Below are positions 52,356-62,167 of a stretch of DNA of 64,000 nucleotides, one piece after another. Within the stretch, counting starts at the first letter, position 1. Each line of letters begins with the position of its first letter. A model generated the notes under the pieces. It saw only the letters and a program-made list of their open reading frames with translations, was not told the DNA's origin and did not search any database. The DNA is from Salinisphaera sp002433465 (GTDB lineage Bacteria; Pseudomonadota; Gammaproteobacteria; Nevskiales; Salinisphaeraceae), in contig NZ_APNL01000016.1 in the NCBI RefSeq assembly GCF_040361435.1, positions 1-64,000 on the forward strand, in the 5' to 3' direction. Both the position numbers and the translations under genes were made by a program.

Positions 52356-53439
52356 AATCGTACGCCAGGAAAGTGCGGGCAAACCGGCCGGCAAGTCGGT
52401 GACGCTGAAGCGTGCGCTGTGTCATATCAACCTTGCCCGCGGTTATCGGGGCGGCGAGCGCCAGACCGAATTGCTGATCAAAGCGCTAGCGGCCCGCGGC
52501 GTCGTCCAACGCCTGATCGTGCGTCGCGGCCAGCCGCTCGTCGAGCGGCTGCGTGGTACCCCAGGGCTCACGATCGTCGAGATCGACAAACCGTTCGCGT
52601 TGCATGCCAGGCACGCGCGCGGCTATCTGTTACACGCCCATGACGGCCACGGGGCCAAGTTCGCTGCGGCGGCGTCGCTGCTCGTGGGGGCGCCGTATAT
52701 CGTCACTCGCCGAATCAGCAAACAGCCGAGCCGCAACATCTGGACGCGAACGGTTTATCGTCGTGCCGCAGCCGTGGTGGCGGTAGCCGGCTCGGTCGCA
52801 CGCGATATGCACGCTTATATGGCACGGCTGGAGCCGGTCGTAATACACAGCGCGCTGGGCGCCTTCAAGGTGGATCGCGGGCGTCGAGACGCTATTCGCG
52901 AGCGGTGGGCCGGGCGTTTTCTCGTCGTCAATGTCGCTGCACTCGTGCACTCACAAAAAGGTCAGCGTCATCTCATCGCAGTGGCCCGACGTTTGGCGTC
53001 GGCCCGGCCCGATATGGTGTTCGTACTGCTCGGTGAAGGCGCGGATCGCGCTGCGCTCGAGGCCCTGGCCGCGGATTTGCCGAATGTGGTGTTTGAAGGC
53101 TTCGTGGAAAACGTCGGCGACTATCTCGACGCGGCAGACGCCTTTGTGTTGCCCTCCCTGCATGAAGGCATCGGCGGCGCCTGCCTGGATGCCATGTATT
53201 TCGGTTTGCCAATCGTCGCGAGTGCGGTCGACGGCGTGCCGGAGATAGTCGGTCACGAAGACAACGGCCTGCTGGTGGCACCGGCCGATGAGCAGGCGCT
53301 TTTCGATGCGTTATGCCGTGTGTATGACGAACGCGTATTGGCCGACGAGCTCGGCCGCCGGGGGCGCGTGCTCTCCGAGCGTTATACGCCGGATCAAATG
53401 GCCGAACGCTATCTCGAAGTCTATGCCCGTGTCGGCTAG
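52345..53439 (+). CDS. Glycosyltransferase family 4 of LPS core
   Basis: The 364-residue GT4 enzyme starts near ALCHINLARGYRGGERQTELLIKAL (about 27–51), with donor-domain VVNVAALVHSQKGQRHLIAVA, FVLLGEGADRAALEAL and DAFVLPSLHEGIGGACLDAMYFGLPIVASAVDGVPEIV. Its ATG lies within the end of the kinase gene (11-base overlap), so the two are coupled. It resembles GT4 enzymes of the Pseudomonas LPS core cluster. Confidence 0.88.
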   Translation: MSSEIVRQESAGKPAGKSVTLKRALCHINLARGYRGGERQTELLIKALAARGVVQRLIVRRGQPLVERLRGTPGLTIVEIDKPFALHARHARGYLLHAHDGHGAKFAAAASLLVGAPYIVTRRISKQPSRNIWTRTVYRRAAAVVAVAGSVARDMHAYMARLEPVVIHSALGAFKVDRGRRDAIRERWAGRFLVVNVAALVHSQKGQRHLIAVARRLASARPDMVFVLLGEGADRAALEALAADLPNVVFEGFVENVGDYLDAADAFVLPSLHEGIGGACLDAMYFGLPIVASAVDGVPEIVGHEDNGLLVAPADEQALFDALCRVYDERVLADELGRRGRVLSERYTPDQMAERYLEVYARVG

Positions 53440-53532
53440 GGTGACTTCGGCGGCCGCGGGCTTTTCGCGAAGACGGCTTGAGCACTTCCTCGAGGCGTGC
53501 GGCACACAATACCATCTGGAGTTTCAAGCGCA

Positions 53533-54507
53533 ATGATCATCGTCACCGGAGCCGCCGGTTTTATCGGCAGCAATATCGTGGCCGGGCTCAACGCCCGTGG
53601 CGAGCGCGATATCCTCATCGTCGACGATATGTCGGACGGCCAGAAATGCCTGAACCTCGCCGACCTGGATTTCAGCGACTACCTCGAATACGACGACCTG
53701 CTCGCCCGGGTTGAAGCCGGCGAGGACCTCGGTGAGATTCGCGCGGTGTTTCACCAGGGGGCCTGTTCGGACACCACCGAGTGGGATGGCCGCTACGTGA
53801 TGGCGCGTAATTACCGCTACTCGAAAAGCCTGCACGACTGGTGCGTGGCGCGCTCTATTCCCTTCATTTATGCCTCGTCGGCTTCGGTCTATGGCATGGG
53901 GCCGGACTTCGTCGAACAGCGCGATGCCGAGCGCCCGCTCAATATGTATGCGTTTTCGAAGTTCGCCTTCGACCAGTACGTGCGTGCCCAATCGGCCACA
54001 ACCGGCTCGCAGGTTGCGGGGCTGCGTTACTTCAACGTCTACGGCCCGCGCGAACAGCACAAGGGCAAGATGGCGAGCGTGGCCTGGCATTTCTCGCGCC
54101 AGATCGAAGCCGAGGGTGAATGCCGGCTGTTCGAGGGCTCGGAAGGCTACGACGACGGCGAGCAGCGCCGGGATTTTGTCTATGTCGGCGACTGTGTGGA
54201 CGTCAATCTCTGGCTGCTGAACTCCGGCGTATCCGGCGTCTTCAACTGTGGCACCGGTCGCAGTCAGACCTTCAACGACGTGGCCGACGCGGTGATCGAC
54301 TGGTACGGCCGCGGCGAAAAACGCTATATCGAATTTCCGCAATCGCTGGTCGGGCGGTATCAGAGCTTCACCCAGGCGAGCGTTGATGCGCTCCGGGCAG
54401 CCGGCTACGGGCCCGCCTTCGCTACCGTGGCCGAGGGCGTGTCCCGCTATCTCGACTGGCTGGCCGCACGCGGCCAGGCCGACCGACAGCCCGACGCCAC
54501 CGACTAG
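53533..54507 (+). CDS. hldD: ADP-L-glycero-D-manno-heptose 6-epimerase
   Basis: The 324-residue SDR epimerase makes the L-glycero heptose donor for LPS core. The NADP motif is VTGAAGFIGSNIVAGL, the active-site tyrosine is in NMYAFSKFAFDQYV, and FHQGACSDTTEWDGRYVMARNY and YFNVYGPREQHKGKMASV are HldD-specific. The ATG at 53533 is preferred to one at 53497. With hldE nearby, the heptose pathway is nearly complete in the window (gmhA and gmhB are not seen). Confidence 0.95.
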   Translation: MIIVTGAAGFIGSNIVAGLNARGERDILIVDDMSDGQKCLNLADLDFSDYLEYDDLLARVEAGEDLGEIRAVFHQGACSDTTEWDGRYVMARNYRYSKSLHDWCVARSIPFIYASSASVYGMGPDFVEQRDAERPLNMYAFSKFAFDQYVRAQSATTGSQVAGLRYFNVYGPREQHKGKMASVAWHFSRQIEAEGECRLFEGSEGYDDGEQRRDFVYVGDCVDVNLWLLNSGVSGVFNCGTGRSQTFNDVADAVIDWYGRGEKRYIEFPQSLVGRYQSFTQASVDALRAAGYGPAFATVAEGVSRYLDWLAARGQADRQPDATD

Positions 54508-54618
54508 CTGGCCCATGCAGCCAAGCGGCTGGCCTGCATGGGCGCCGGTGTGGTCAAATAGTTGGCTTCGCCGTGCTCGCACGGCAGCGCAGTTGCACGC
54601 GTAACAGGAGAAAAGCGC

Positions 54619-55542
54619 ATGACTTCGATGGCCGACCGCGATGGCCTGATCTGGTTCGACGGCGAACTCGTCGACTGGCGCGATGCCAAGGTCCACGTAC
54701 TCACCCATACCCTGCATTACGGCATGGGTGCGTTCGAGGGCGTACGCGCCTACAACACCGATCGCGGTACGGCGATTTTCCGGCTGGCCGACCATACCCG
54801 TCGGTTGTGTCGTTCGGCCAAGATTCTCGGCATGCCCATGCCGTACACCGAAGACGAGCTCAACGCCGCACAGATCGAAGTGGTGCGCGAGAACAAGCTC
54901 GAGTCGGCCTATATCCGGCCGGTGATTTTCTATGGTTCGGAGGCCATGGGTCTGCACGCCCACGACCTGACCAGCCATGTGGCCATCGCCGCATGGACCT
55001 GGGGCAGCTATCTGGGCGAAGAGAACATGACCCGCGGTATTCGCGTGAAGACGTCTTCCTTCTCGCGTCATCACGTCAATTCCGCTATGACCAAGGCCAA
55101 GGCGAACGGCCCGTACTTCAACTCCATGCTCGCGGTCACCGAAGCCAACAAGGCCGGCTACGATGAAGCCCTGTTGCTGGACTGCAACGGCTTCGTCTCG
55201 GAAGGCAGCGGCGAGAATCTATTCATCGTGCGCGACGGCGTGCTCTATACGCCGGATCTCACCAGCGCGCTCGACGGTATCACCCGGCGCACGATCCTGA
55301 CTTACGCCGAGGAAATGGGCATTCCCTATCGGGAAAAGACCATCACCCGCGACGAGGTCTATATCGCCGATGAAGCGTTTCTCACCGGGACCGCGGCCGA
55401 AGTCACGCCCATGCGCGAACTCGACGATCGGCCGATTGGCGAGGGTAAGCGTGGCCCGATCACCGAGGCGATGCAGTCGCGCTATTTCGATCAGGTGACC
55501 GGCAAGCGCGACGATCACGCCGACTGGCTGACGTTCGTATAA
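54619..55542 (+). CDS. ilvE: Branched-chain amino acid aminotransferase
   Basis: The 307-residue class IV PLP aminotransferase interconverts branched-chain amino acids and 2-oxo acids. Marks are WFDGELVDWRDAKVHVLTHTLHYGMGAFEGVRAY at the start, SSFSRHHVNSAMTKAKANGPYFNS around the PLP lysine, and DEALLLDCNGFVSEGSGENLF. The ATG at 54619 follows a clear AGGAGA site. In Pseudomonas ilvE follows glnE directly; here the 20-kb glycan locus separates them. Confidence 0.95.
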   Translation: MTSMADRDGLIWFDGELVDWRDAKVHVLTHTLHYGMGAFEGVRAYNTDRGTAIFRLADHTRRLCRSAKILGMPMPYTEDELNAAQIEVVRENKLESAYIRPVIFYGSEAMGLHAHDLTSHVAIAAWTWGSYLGEENMTRGIRVKTSSFSRHHVNSAMTKAKANGPYFNSMLAVTEANKAGYDEALLLDCNGFVSEGSGENLFIVRDGVLYTPDLTSALDGITRRTILTYAEEMGIPYREKTITRDEVYIADEAFLTGTAAEVTPMRELDDRPIGEGKRGPITEAMQSRYFDQVTGKRDDHADWLTFV

Positions 55543-55576
55543 AACGGGCGCCGCTGGTCGGCGCCGCGGGTCGGAT

Positions 55577-56305
55577 ATGACGCTGCAGATCAAACGTGGC
55601 GACAGTGGCGAACACATGGTGTGGAACGATGCCGTTCTGGACCATGTGGATGGCCACTGTTTCGATCCGGCCTGGTGGCGTGAGCGCGGCGGGGTGCTGG
55701 GCGAAGCCCAGGGGCGCGGCGCGGCCTATTTTCTGCAGGGCATGGACGGCCACGAATGGGTGTTGCGCCACAACCGCCGCGGCGGCGCGCTCGCACGCAT
55801 CAACCACGACCGTTTTCTCTACACCGGCGTCGAACGCGCACGCCCGGTACGGGAACTGCGACTGCTCGCTGACCTGCAGGCGCGCGACCTGCCCGTACCG
55901 ACGCCGATTGCGGCGCGGGTAGTGCCGGGGCTGGGCTCCTATCGTGGTGATGTGATCACCCGGCGTATCCTCGACGCCGAGCCGCTTGCCGAGCGGCTGG
56001 CCCGCCAGGCCGTGCCGTCGACCGCTTGGCAGAATCTGGGCGCCGTGCTCGCGCGTTTTCATCGTGTCGGCCTGTGGCATGCCGACCTGAACGCGCGCAA
56101 CGTGCTCATCGACGGGCGGGACGATTTCTACCTGATCGATTTCGACAAGGCGCGGCTGCGCACGCCCGGGAAATGGCGCCAGGCCAACCTGGAGCGTTTT
56201 CATCGCTCGCTGGCGAAATTCCGCGATGCGTCGCTCGCCTTCAACTTCCTCGACGCCGACTGGAGCGCGCTGCGCGGCGGCTATGTCTCGGCGTCGGCCT
56301 TGTAG
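55577..56305 (+). CDS. kdkA: 3-deoxy-D-manno-octulosonic acid kinase
   Basis: The 242-residue kinase phosphorylates Kdo in the inner core. Diagnostic segments are RGAAYFLQGMDGHEWVLRHNRRGG (lysine replaced within the family pattern by the WVLRHNRRGG stretch), RFLYTGVERARPVRELRLL, and the catalytic HADLNARNVLI with YLIDFDKARLR. The last 25 bases overlap the convergent lpxL-like gene. Confidence 0.9.
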   Translation: MTLQIKRGDSGEHMVWNDAVLDHVDGHCFDPAWWRERGGVLGEAQGRGAAYFLQGMDGHEWVLRHNRRGGALARINHDRFLYTGVERARPVRELRLLADLQARDLPVPTPIAARVVPGLGSYRGDVITRRILDAEPLAERLARQAVPSTAWQNLGAVLARFHRVGLWHADLNARNVLIDGRDDFYLIDFDKARLRTPGKWRQANLERFHRSLAKFRDASLAFNFLDADWSALRGGYVSASAL

Positions 56306-57237
56306 GGGTTGTAGCCGGAGCGCTTGAAGCGCTGGTGCAGCCAGAAATACTGCTCGGGCGCCTGACGGGCGACCGATTCGATCATCTGGTTGATGGTGCG
56401 GGCGTCTTCGTTTTCGTCGCCGCCCAGCTGGTCTTCGATTGCCGGCAGTATGATGAGCCGGTAGCCGCTGCCGTCCTCGCAGCGCAGGGTGAAGAACGGC
56501 ACGACGCTGGCCTTGCTCATCTTCGCCAGACGGCTGAGCGCGATATGGGTGCGTGCCGGCTGGCCGAAGAAATCCACCACCGTGCCCAGACGCTTCGGCG
56601 GTTTCTGGTCGGCGGCATACCAGACGGCGTCCTTGCGGCGCAGGGCTTTGAGCAGGCCCTTGACGTCGTCATCGCGAATGCTCGATCCGCCGATATGCGC
56701 CTCGCGGCGGGTGCGCATGACGTGGTCGACCACCGGATCGTGCGGTGCCTTGTACATTGCCGTGGTGATATATCCGAGTTCGCGCAGCGGGCGCTTGGCC
56801 ATGCGAACACCCAGTTCCAGCGAGGTGAAATGCGCGGACAGCAGAATGATGCCGCGTCCTCGCGCGCACGCCGCTTCGAGGTTTTCCTGACCTTCGATAT
56901 GGGCCAGCGATTCGATCTTGTCGGTCGGCCCCCACCAGCACAGCGCCGTTTCGATCGCCCCCATGCCCACGGATTGAAAATGCGCGCGCAGAAGACGCTG
57001 ACGTGCCTCGGCATCGAGTTCCGGAAAGCACAGACGCAGATTCACCTCGGCCACCCGGCGGCGCTCGCGAATGACGTGGTAGGCCAGATCGCCGAAGCGT
57101 TTGCCCAGCCACATCTGCAGGCGGTAAGGCAGACGCGCGAGCAGCCAGCCCAGCCCCATCAGCACCCAGCTTGGCCAGTGGCGCGGGCTGTTGAGCGTGG
57201 GCGTATCGGAATCTTTCGACGGGGCGGGGCTAGCCAT
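56281..57237 (-). CDS. Lipid A lauroyl-type acyltransferase (LpxL/HtrB family)
   Basis: The 318-residue inner-membrane enzyme adds a secondary acyl chain to Kdo2-lipid IVA. One N-terminal membrane helix (about 24–42) is followed by the acyltransferase site SAHFTSLELGVRM (HX4E, near residues 134–146) and the conserved YKAPHDPVVDHVMRTRR, VWYAADQKPPKRLGTVVDFFGQPA and QYFWLHQRFKRS. LpxL versus LpxM cannot be decided by eye. It is convergent with kdkA. Confidence 0.88.
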   Translation of the reverse strand: MASPAPSKDSDTPTLNSPRHWPSWVLMGLGWLLARLPYRLQMWLGKRFGDLAYHVIRERRRVAEVNLRLCFPELDAEARQRLLRAHFQSVGMGAIETALCWWGPTDKIESLAHIEGQENLEAACARGRGIILLSAHFTSLELGVRMAKRPLRELGYITTAMYKAPHDPVVDHVMRTRREAHIGGSSIRDDDVKGLLKALRRKDAVWYAADQKPPKRLGTVVDFFGQPARTHIALSRLAKMSKASVVPFFTLRCEDGSGYRLIILPAIEDQLGGDENEDARTINQMIESVARQAPEQYFWLHQRFKRSGYNPYKADAET

Positions 57238-57361
57238 GCGAATAAAGCCCCTGCGGTCGGTCGGCAGTCATAGGCACGAACGCGTATCAGGTCGCGGATT
57301 GCGCGCTACACAGCACGCAGCAGGGTTTGTATGATGCGCCAATTGTTCGCCCGGTGAAAGC

Positions 57362-58804
57362 ATGCTCACGGTTCCTTCGTTTGAAAACGCGCGCGTCCTG
57401 GTGGTGGGCGACATCATGCTCGACCGCTACTGGCACGGCGACACGGGCCGTATTTCACCGGAAGCGCCGGTGCCGGTGGTACGTATCGCCGACGAGGAAC
57501 GCCGTCTGGGCGGTGCGGCCAACGTTGCGCTCAACCTTGCACGTGTGGGCGCACAGACCCGCCTGCTGGGCGTCATCGGTCAGGACGAACCGGGCGAAGC
57601 CACCCGCGCAATGCTCGAAGACGCGGGCGTGGTCGCCGACCTGATCGCCAGCGACAGCTATCCCACGATCGCCAAGCTGCGCGTGATGAGCCGCAACCAG
57701 CAGCTCATTCGCCTGGACTTCGAGAAGTCGTTTGCTCTGGACGGGGCCTTCGAGCGCGAGCGCCTGATCGAGCGCTATCGTGCAGCGCTCGATGATGTTG
57801 ATGTCGTGGTGTGCTCCGATTACGGCAAGGGCACGCTCGCCGATGTGGATACGATCATCGCCATCGCGGGCGAGCGGCATATTCCGGTGCTTGTCGACCC
57901 CAAGGGAGCCGACTGGCAGCGCTATGCGGGCGCGCACCTGATCACCCCCAATCTGCACGAGTTCGAGATGGTGGTGGGGCCGGTAGGCGACGAGGCATCG
58001 CTCACACGCGAAGCAGCGGCGCTGCGCACGCGGCTGGATATCGATGCGCTACTGGTCACACGCAGCGAAAAAGGCATGAGCCTGTTCGCCCACGCCGGGC
58101 ATCTGCATCTGCCCGCCCAGGCCCAGGAGGTCTTCGATGTGACCGGCGCGGGCGATACCGTTATCGCGCTGCTGGCGGCCGGGCTTGGCGCCGGGCTGGC
58201 GCTGGCCGATGCCGCGGCCATCGCCAATCTTGGCGCGGGTATCGTCGTGGCCAAACTGGGTACGGCGACGGTCACGCCCGGCGAACTCAAGCAGGCGGCC
58301 CACGGTCAGCGCAATGGCCCCCGCGGGCTGGTCGACGAAGAGGCGCTGGCCGCGATTGTGGCCGAGCGTCGTGCGCGCGGTGAGCGCGTGGTGATGACCA
58401 ACGGCTGTTTCGATCTGCTGCACCCGGGCCATATCGCCTATCTCGAAGCGGCCCGCGCACTGGGCGACTATCTGGTGGTCGCCGTCAACGACGATGCGTC
58501 CGTTCGCCGCCTCAAGGGCCCTTCGCGGCCGCTCAACGATCTCGACCATCGCATGCAGGTGTTGCGCGGGCTGAGTGCCGTGGACTGGGTTGTGGCGTTT
58601 TCCGAGGACACCCCGGAACGCCTGATCTGCCGCATCCTGCCGGATGTGCTGGTCAAGGGCGGGGATTACACGCCCGAGCAGATCGCCGGCGGTCAATGCG
58701 TACGTGATGCCGGCGGCGAGGTGCGAGTACTCGAGTTCGTCGATGGCTACTCGACCACGTCGATCATCGAGCGCATGAATGGCGATGCGGCTGCGCCGCG
58801 GTGA
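57362..58804 (+). CDS. hldE: Bifunctional heptose-7-phosphate kinase/heptose-1-phosphate adenylyltransferase
   Basis: The 480-residue HldE fuses a ribokinase-type kinase (residues ~1–320; ARVLVVGDIMLDRYWHGDT, VTGAGDTVIALLAAG) and a nucleotidyltransferase (about 345–480; MTNGCFDLLHPGHIAYLEAA with HxGH, LVKGGDYTPEQI). It makes ADP-D-glycero-manno-heptose for the core. The stop overlaps waaA (GTGA). Confidence 0.95.
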   Translation: MLTVPSFENARVLVVGDIMLDRYWHGDTGRISPEAPVPVVRIADEERRLGGAANVALNLARVGAQTRLLGVIGQDEPGEATRAMLEDAGVVADLIASDSYPTIAKLRVMSRNQQLIRLDFEKSFALDGAFERERLIERYRAALDDVDVVVCSDYGKGTLADVDTIIAIAGERHIPVLVDPKGADWQRYAGAHLITPNLHEFEMVVGPVGDEASLTREAAALRTRLDIDALLVTRSEKGMSLFAHAGHLHLPAQAQEVFDVTGAGDTVIALLAAGLGAGLALADAAAIANLGAGIVVAKLGTATVTPGELKQAAHGQRNGPRGLVDEEALAAIVAERRARGERVVMTNGCFDLLHPGHIAYLEAARALGDYLVVAVNDDASVRRLKGPSRPLNDLDHRMQVLRGLSAVDWVVAFSEDTPERLICRILPDVLVKGGDYTPEQIAGGQCVRDAGGEVRVLEFVDGYSTTSIIERMNGDAAAPR

Positions 58805-60135
58805 AAAAACGCCCGGCTAGCGGCGCGTTCGCGGCGCGCATGGCCGATCTGATCGTGCGCGGCGTCTATCGCCTGGCCACCTGGGCAGCGCTGCCTTTCG
58901 TGCTGGCTTATTTCTACTGGCGCGGCCGGCGTGAGCCGGCCTATCGCCGGTACTGGAAGGAACGCCTGGGCTGGATTGGCGACGTACCTGCCCGCGCGAT
59001 CTGGATTCATGCCGCATCGGTGGGCGAAGCGATCCTGGTTACGCCGCTGATTCGCCGGCTCGAGCAGGCATACCCGGATCGCGCCATTCTGGTGACCACC
59101 ATGACGCCCACCGGGCGGGAACGTATCGAGCGGACCTTCGCGGACGATGTCTACTGCCGGTACGTGCCGCTCGACACCCTGGGTGCAACACGCCGATTCA
59201 TGCATCGCGCGCGTCCCGGCCTGGGCGTGATCGCCGAAACCGAGCTGTGGCCGCATCTGCTGGCTGCCGCCGATCGATACGAAGTGCCCATCGCGCTGGT
59301 CAACGCGAGCGTGTCGCAACGTTCGGCTGCTCGCTATCAGAACCCGCTCTGGCGTCAGACCATTGCCCGCATGCTCGCTTCGCTGGCCGCCATCGGTGCG
59401 GCCAGCCCGGCCCATGCAGAACGCTTCGTCGCGCTCGGCGCGTCGGCCGAGCGGGTACATGCAATCGGCAATCTCAAATACGACAATATTCCGGCCGGCG
59501 CCGACGAATCCGAGGCCACGGCGCTGCGAGACGACTGGCAGGCCCCTGATCGGCCCATCTGGGTCGCGGCCAGCACGCATGAAGGCGAAGAGGCCCGGGT
59601 ACTCGATGCCTGGGCCGAGCTGCGTGCCCGTCATCCCGAACTGCTGCTCGTCATCGCACCGCGTCACCCGCAGCGTTTCGATTCTGTCGCCGAATTGCTC
59701 GAAGCGCGCGGCATCGTTTTTGCCCGCCGCAGTACCGGCCAGTTGGTCGGCGACGATACCGGTGTAGTGCTTGCCGATACGCTGGGCGAAGTGCCGCTGT
59801 TCTATGCCGCGGCCAACGTGGTGCTGGTCGGTGGTAGTCTGGTGCCCGGTATCGAGGGGCACAACGTACTCGAAGCCGCCGCTCTTGCACGTGCGTTCTG
59901 CGTGGGCCCGTACGTACGTGAATGGCGGGAGATTGTCGACGCGCTGGTCGCGGCCGAGGCGGCCTGCGTCTGCGATACGCCCGCTGCGCTGGTTGCGACA
60001 CTGGATGAATGGCTTGCCGACCCCGACCTGGCCGCGGCGGCCGGCCGAGCGGGGCGACAGCTGGTCCACGAGCGCTCCGGTGCACTCGAGCGGAGCATGC
60101 AGATGATCGAAACGCTGGCGCACGACAGGGCCTAG
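58801..60135 (+). CDS. waaA: Kdo transferase WaaA
   Basis: The 444-residue GT30 enzyme transfers Kdo to lipid IVA at the cytoplasmic face. An N-terminal anchor (about 18–40) precedes the catalytic glutamate region IWIHAASVGEAILVTPLI, and EAELWPHLL-like VIAETELWPHLL, SQRSAARYQ and LVGGSLVPGIEGHNVLEAAAL follow. It starts at a GTG that overlaps the hldE stop, so hldE–waaA is a coupled operon. Confidence 0.95.
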   Translation: MKKRPASGAFAARMADLIVRGVYRLATWAALPFVLAYFYWRGRREPAYRRYWKERLGWIGDVPARAIWIHAASVGEAILVTPLIRRLEQAYPDRAILVTTMTPTGRERIERTFADDVYCRYVPLDTLGATRRFMHRARPGLGVIAETELWPHLLAAADRYEVPIALVNASVSQRSAARYQNPLWRQTIARMLASLAAIGAASPAHAERFVALGASAERVHAIGNLKYDNIPAGADESEATALRDDWQAPDRPIWVAASTHEGEEARVLDAWAELRARHPELLLVIAPRHPQRFDSVAELLEARGIVFARRSTGQLVGDDTGVVLADTLGEVPLFYAAANVVLVGGSLVPGIEGHNVLEAAALARAFCVGPYVREWREIVDALVAAEAACVCDTPAALVATLDEWLADPDLAAAAGRAGRQLVHERSGALERSMQMIETLAHDRA

Positions 60136-60214
60136 CACAACACTATTCGCGTCATGCACGCCGTGATATAGAAGGCGGTGGCGCGGTGCTGATTACAACC
60201 CTTGGGGGAACGAA

Positions 60215-62143
60215 ATGCTGGAACGTTTGCTGAGCCGGGCGCATGCCCGATCGTTAATAACGGCCGCGGTGGTCGCAAGCTTGAGCGCCTGCGGCAGTGG
60301 CGGCGACGGCTCGGGCTCCGATGAGGGGGGCGGTACGGATGGCGGCGGCGGTAACGCCGGCGGTGGAACGACGGTGCCGGATCCGGATTTTGCCAGCGTT
60401 CGCGGCTTGAGCGCGGATGGCGTGATGCAGGATCCGGCAACGGCCGCGATCTACCAGAGTCCGGACGACAGCGGGATCATCAATATCTACGTCGAGATCG
60501 ATCCGCCCGTAGGCGAAATCTGCGGCGACGACCCCTCGACCCCAGAAACCGAAGAGAACTACGCCGGTTGTACCCTCGACGATCTCGATGATGACGACGA
60601 TGGCAGTGATGCGTTCGATCCCGAGCTATCGGGGACGGTGCGCATCGGCAGCTTGGCAGCGCCCCGCGACCTGACCTTCAGGTCGGACGAGATCGAGGTG
60701 CGCGGTGCATCGAGCCGGCAAGCGCGACAGAAGTCCTACAAGGTGGAGTTCGAAGACGGCGACTGGTTCGGCATGGAGCGGCTCCAGCTCAACAAGCATC
60801 CCTTCGACCTGAGCCGGATACGCAACAAGCTGTCTTTCGATCTATTCAAACAGATCGAGAATTTTCCGAGTCTACGCACGCAGTTCGTGCATGTCTTCGT
60901 GAAGGAAGAAACTGACGCGGACTACCAGGACGGTGGCCTGTTCACCAATATCGAGTATATGGACGACGACTGGGCGGATAATCACGGCCAGGAGGAGCAG
61001 TCCAACATATTCAAGACCGAGCAGTTCTCCTTCCAGTCGCTCGAGGACACCCCCGAACTCACAGAAGATGTCGACTCCGACGCGTTCGAAACCGTGCTGG
61101 AATCCAAGGGCGACGATGAAAGCACCGAGACTCTCATCGCCATGCTCAATGCGCTCAACGATGACGACGTGCCGTTCGATAACGTGCTCAAACAGTACTT
61201 CCAGGCCGACAACTTCCGTACCTGGCTGGGCATCAATATCCTGCTGTCCAACGACGATACGAATTCGCAGAATTTCTATCTGTATCGACCCAGCCAGATC
61301 GACAACTTCTATTTCACGCCGTGGGATTACGACGGCGCCTGGGATTTCTTCGGCCAGCGGGCACAGCAGCTCGCTTTCGCGCAGCGCCCCCGCTGGACGC
61401 AGGGCATTGCCAACTGGTGGGCCATGCCGTTGGTCAGCCGGTACGTGCGTAACGGCGGGATCCCGGCGCTACAGGCGAAGCTGGACGCCCTCCAGGCAGG
61501 CGCGCTTGCCCCGGCAAACGTAGAGACGTTGATCGATAGTTATCCAATCGACGACATAGTCGGTATTTTGGTCAACCGCGCGGGCCCGGACCTGGATGGT
61601 CTGCCGACCGTAAACGATGGTCGAAGCGCGGAACCGCAAATCCGGGAAGAGATCGAGCGGCTGCGGAAGTCGGAGACCATAGTTGCAGCGCGCGAAGAGT
61701 TCGACAGCACGCTGGATCGCCCGATGCCGGTCTATACCGCGGCTTCGCTGCAAAACGGCAACGTGGTTTTGCGTTGGGACGAGTCCTACGACATCCAGAA
61801 CAACGCGTTGAGCTATGACGTGCGCCTGGCGACCAGCCCGCTGCTTAACGGCACGCGCGACGCCTGCACCAGTGAAGACGACGCCATGCCGATGCTGAAT
61901 ACCAACGTCGTGTTCAGCCGCAACGGCATTCAAGGCACGACGGTCGTACCGACAACCGCGTTGACCCCCGGCCAGCGCTACTACGCCCAGGTCATCGTGC
62001 GCGACAGCGACGGCTATTGCCAGAGCTCGTTCGACGAGTACTACGATCAAGCCAACGACGAAACCTACTACGGTGTGTTCGGCTTCACGTATACGGGCAC
62101 CGAAATCGTCACAGCCTATGAGGAACAGGCGGACGCTGAATAA
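60215..62143 (+). CDS. CotH kinase-family lipoprotein with Fn3-like C-terminus
   Basis: The 642-residue protein has a signal and lipobox LSAC (residues 23–26), then a Gly-rich linker (about 27–55). The CotH region spans ~150–400: EVRGASSRQARQKSYKVEFED, LQLNKHPFDLSRIRNKLSFDLFKQ, and FRTWLGINILLSNDDTNSQNFYLY...FTPWDYDGAWDF. The lysine in KSYKVEF and the acidic DYDGAWD fit the atypical kinase core. Residues ~505–620 resemble a fibronectin III-like domain. CotH kinases phosphorylate secreted or cell-surface proteins in Bacillus; here a surface location follows from the lipobox. Its placement after waaA may be accidental. Confidence 0.85.
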   Translation: MLERLLSRAHARSLITAAVVASLSACGSGGDGSGSDEGGGTDGGGGNAGGGTTVPDPDFASVRGLSADGVMQDPATAAIYQSPDDSGIINIYVEIDPPVGEICGDDPSTPETEENYAGCTLDDLDDDDDGSDAFDPELSGTVRIGSLAAPRDLTFRSDEIEVRGASSRQARQKSYKVEFEDGDWFGMERLQLNKHPFDLSRIRNKLSFDLFKQIENFPSLRTQFVHVFVKEETDADYQDGGLFTNIEYMDDDWADNHGQEEQSNIFKTEQFSFQSLEDTPELTEDVDSDAFETVLESKGDDESTETLIAMLNALNDDDVPFDNVLKQYFQADNFRTWLGINILLSNDDTNSQNFYLYRPSQIDNFYFTPWDYDGAWDFFGQRAQQLAFAQRPRWTQGIANWWAMPLVSRYVRNGGIPALQAKLDALQAGALAPANVETLIDSYPIDDIVGILVNRAGPDLDGLPTVNDGRSAEPQIREEIERLRKSETIVAAREEFDSTLDRPMPVYTAASLQNGNVVLRWDESYDIQNNALSYDVRLATSPLLNGTRDACTSEDDAMPMLNTNVVFSRNGIQGTTVVPTTALTPGQRYYAQVIVRDSDGYCQSSFDEYYDQANDETYYGVFGFTYTGTEIVTAYEEQADAE

Positions 62144-62167
62144 TCCGTAGCTGACGTTTGTGCAGCC

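Noticed and set aside
34219..53532. Complete O-antigen or capsule assembly system
   Set aside because: No Wzx flippase, Wzy polymerase, Wzz regulator, ABC exporter or JUMPstart-like element was seen in the region, so a core-type oligosaccharide is more likely.
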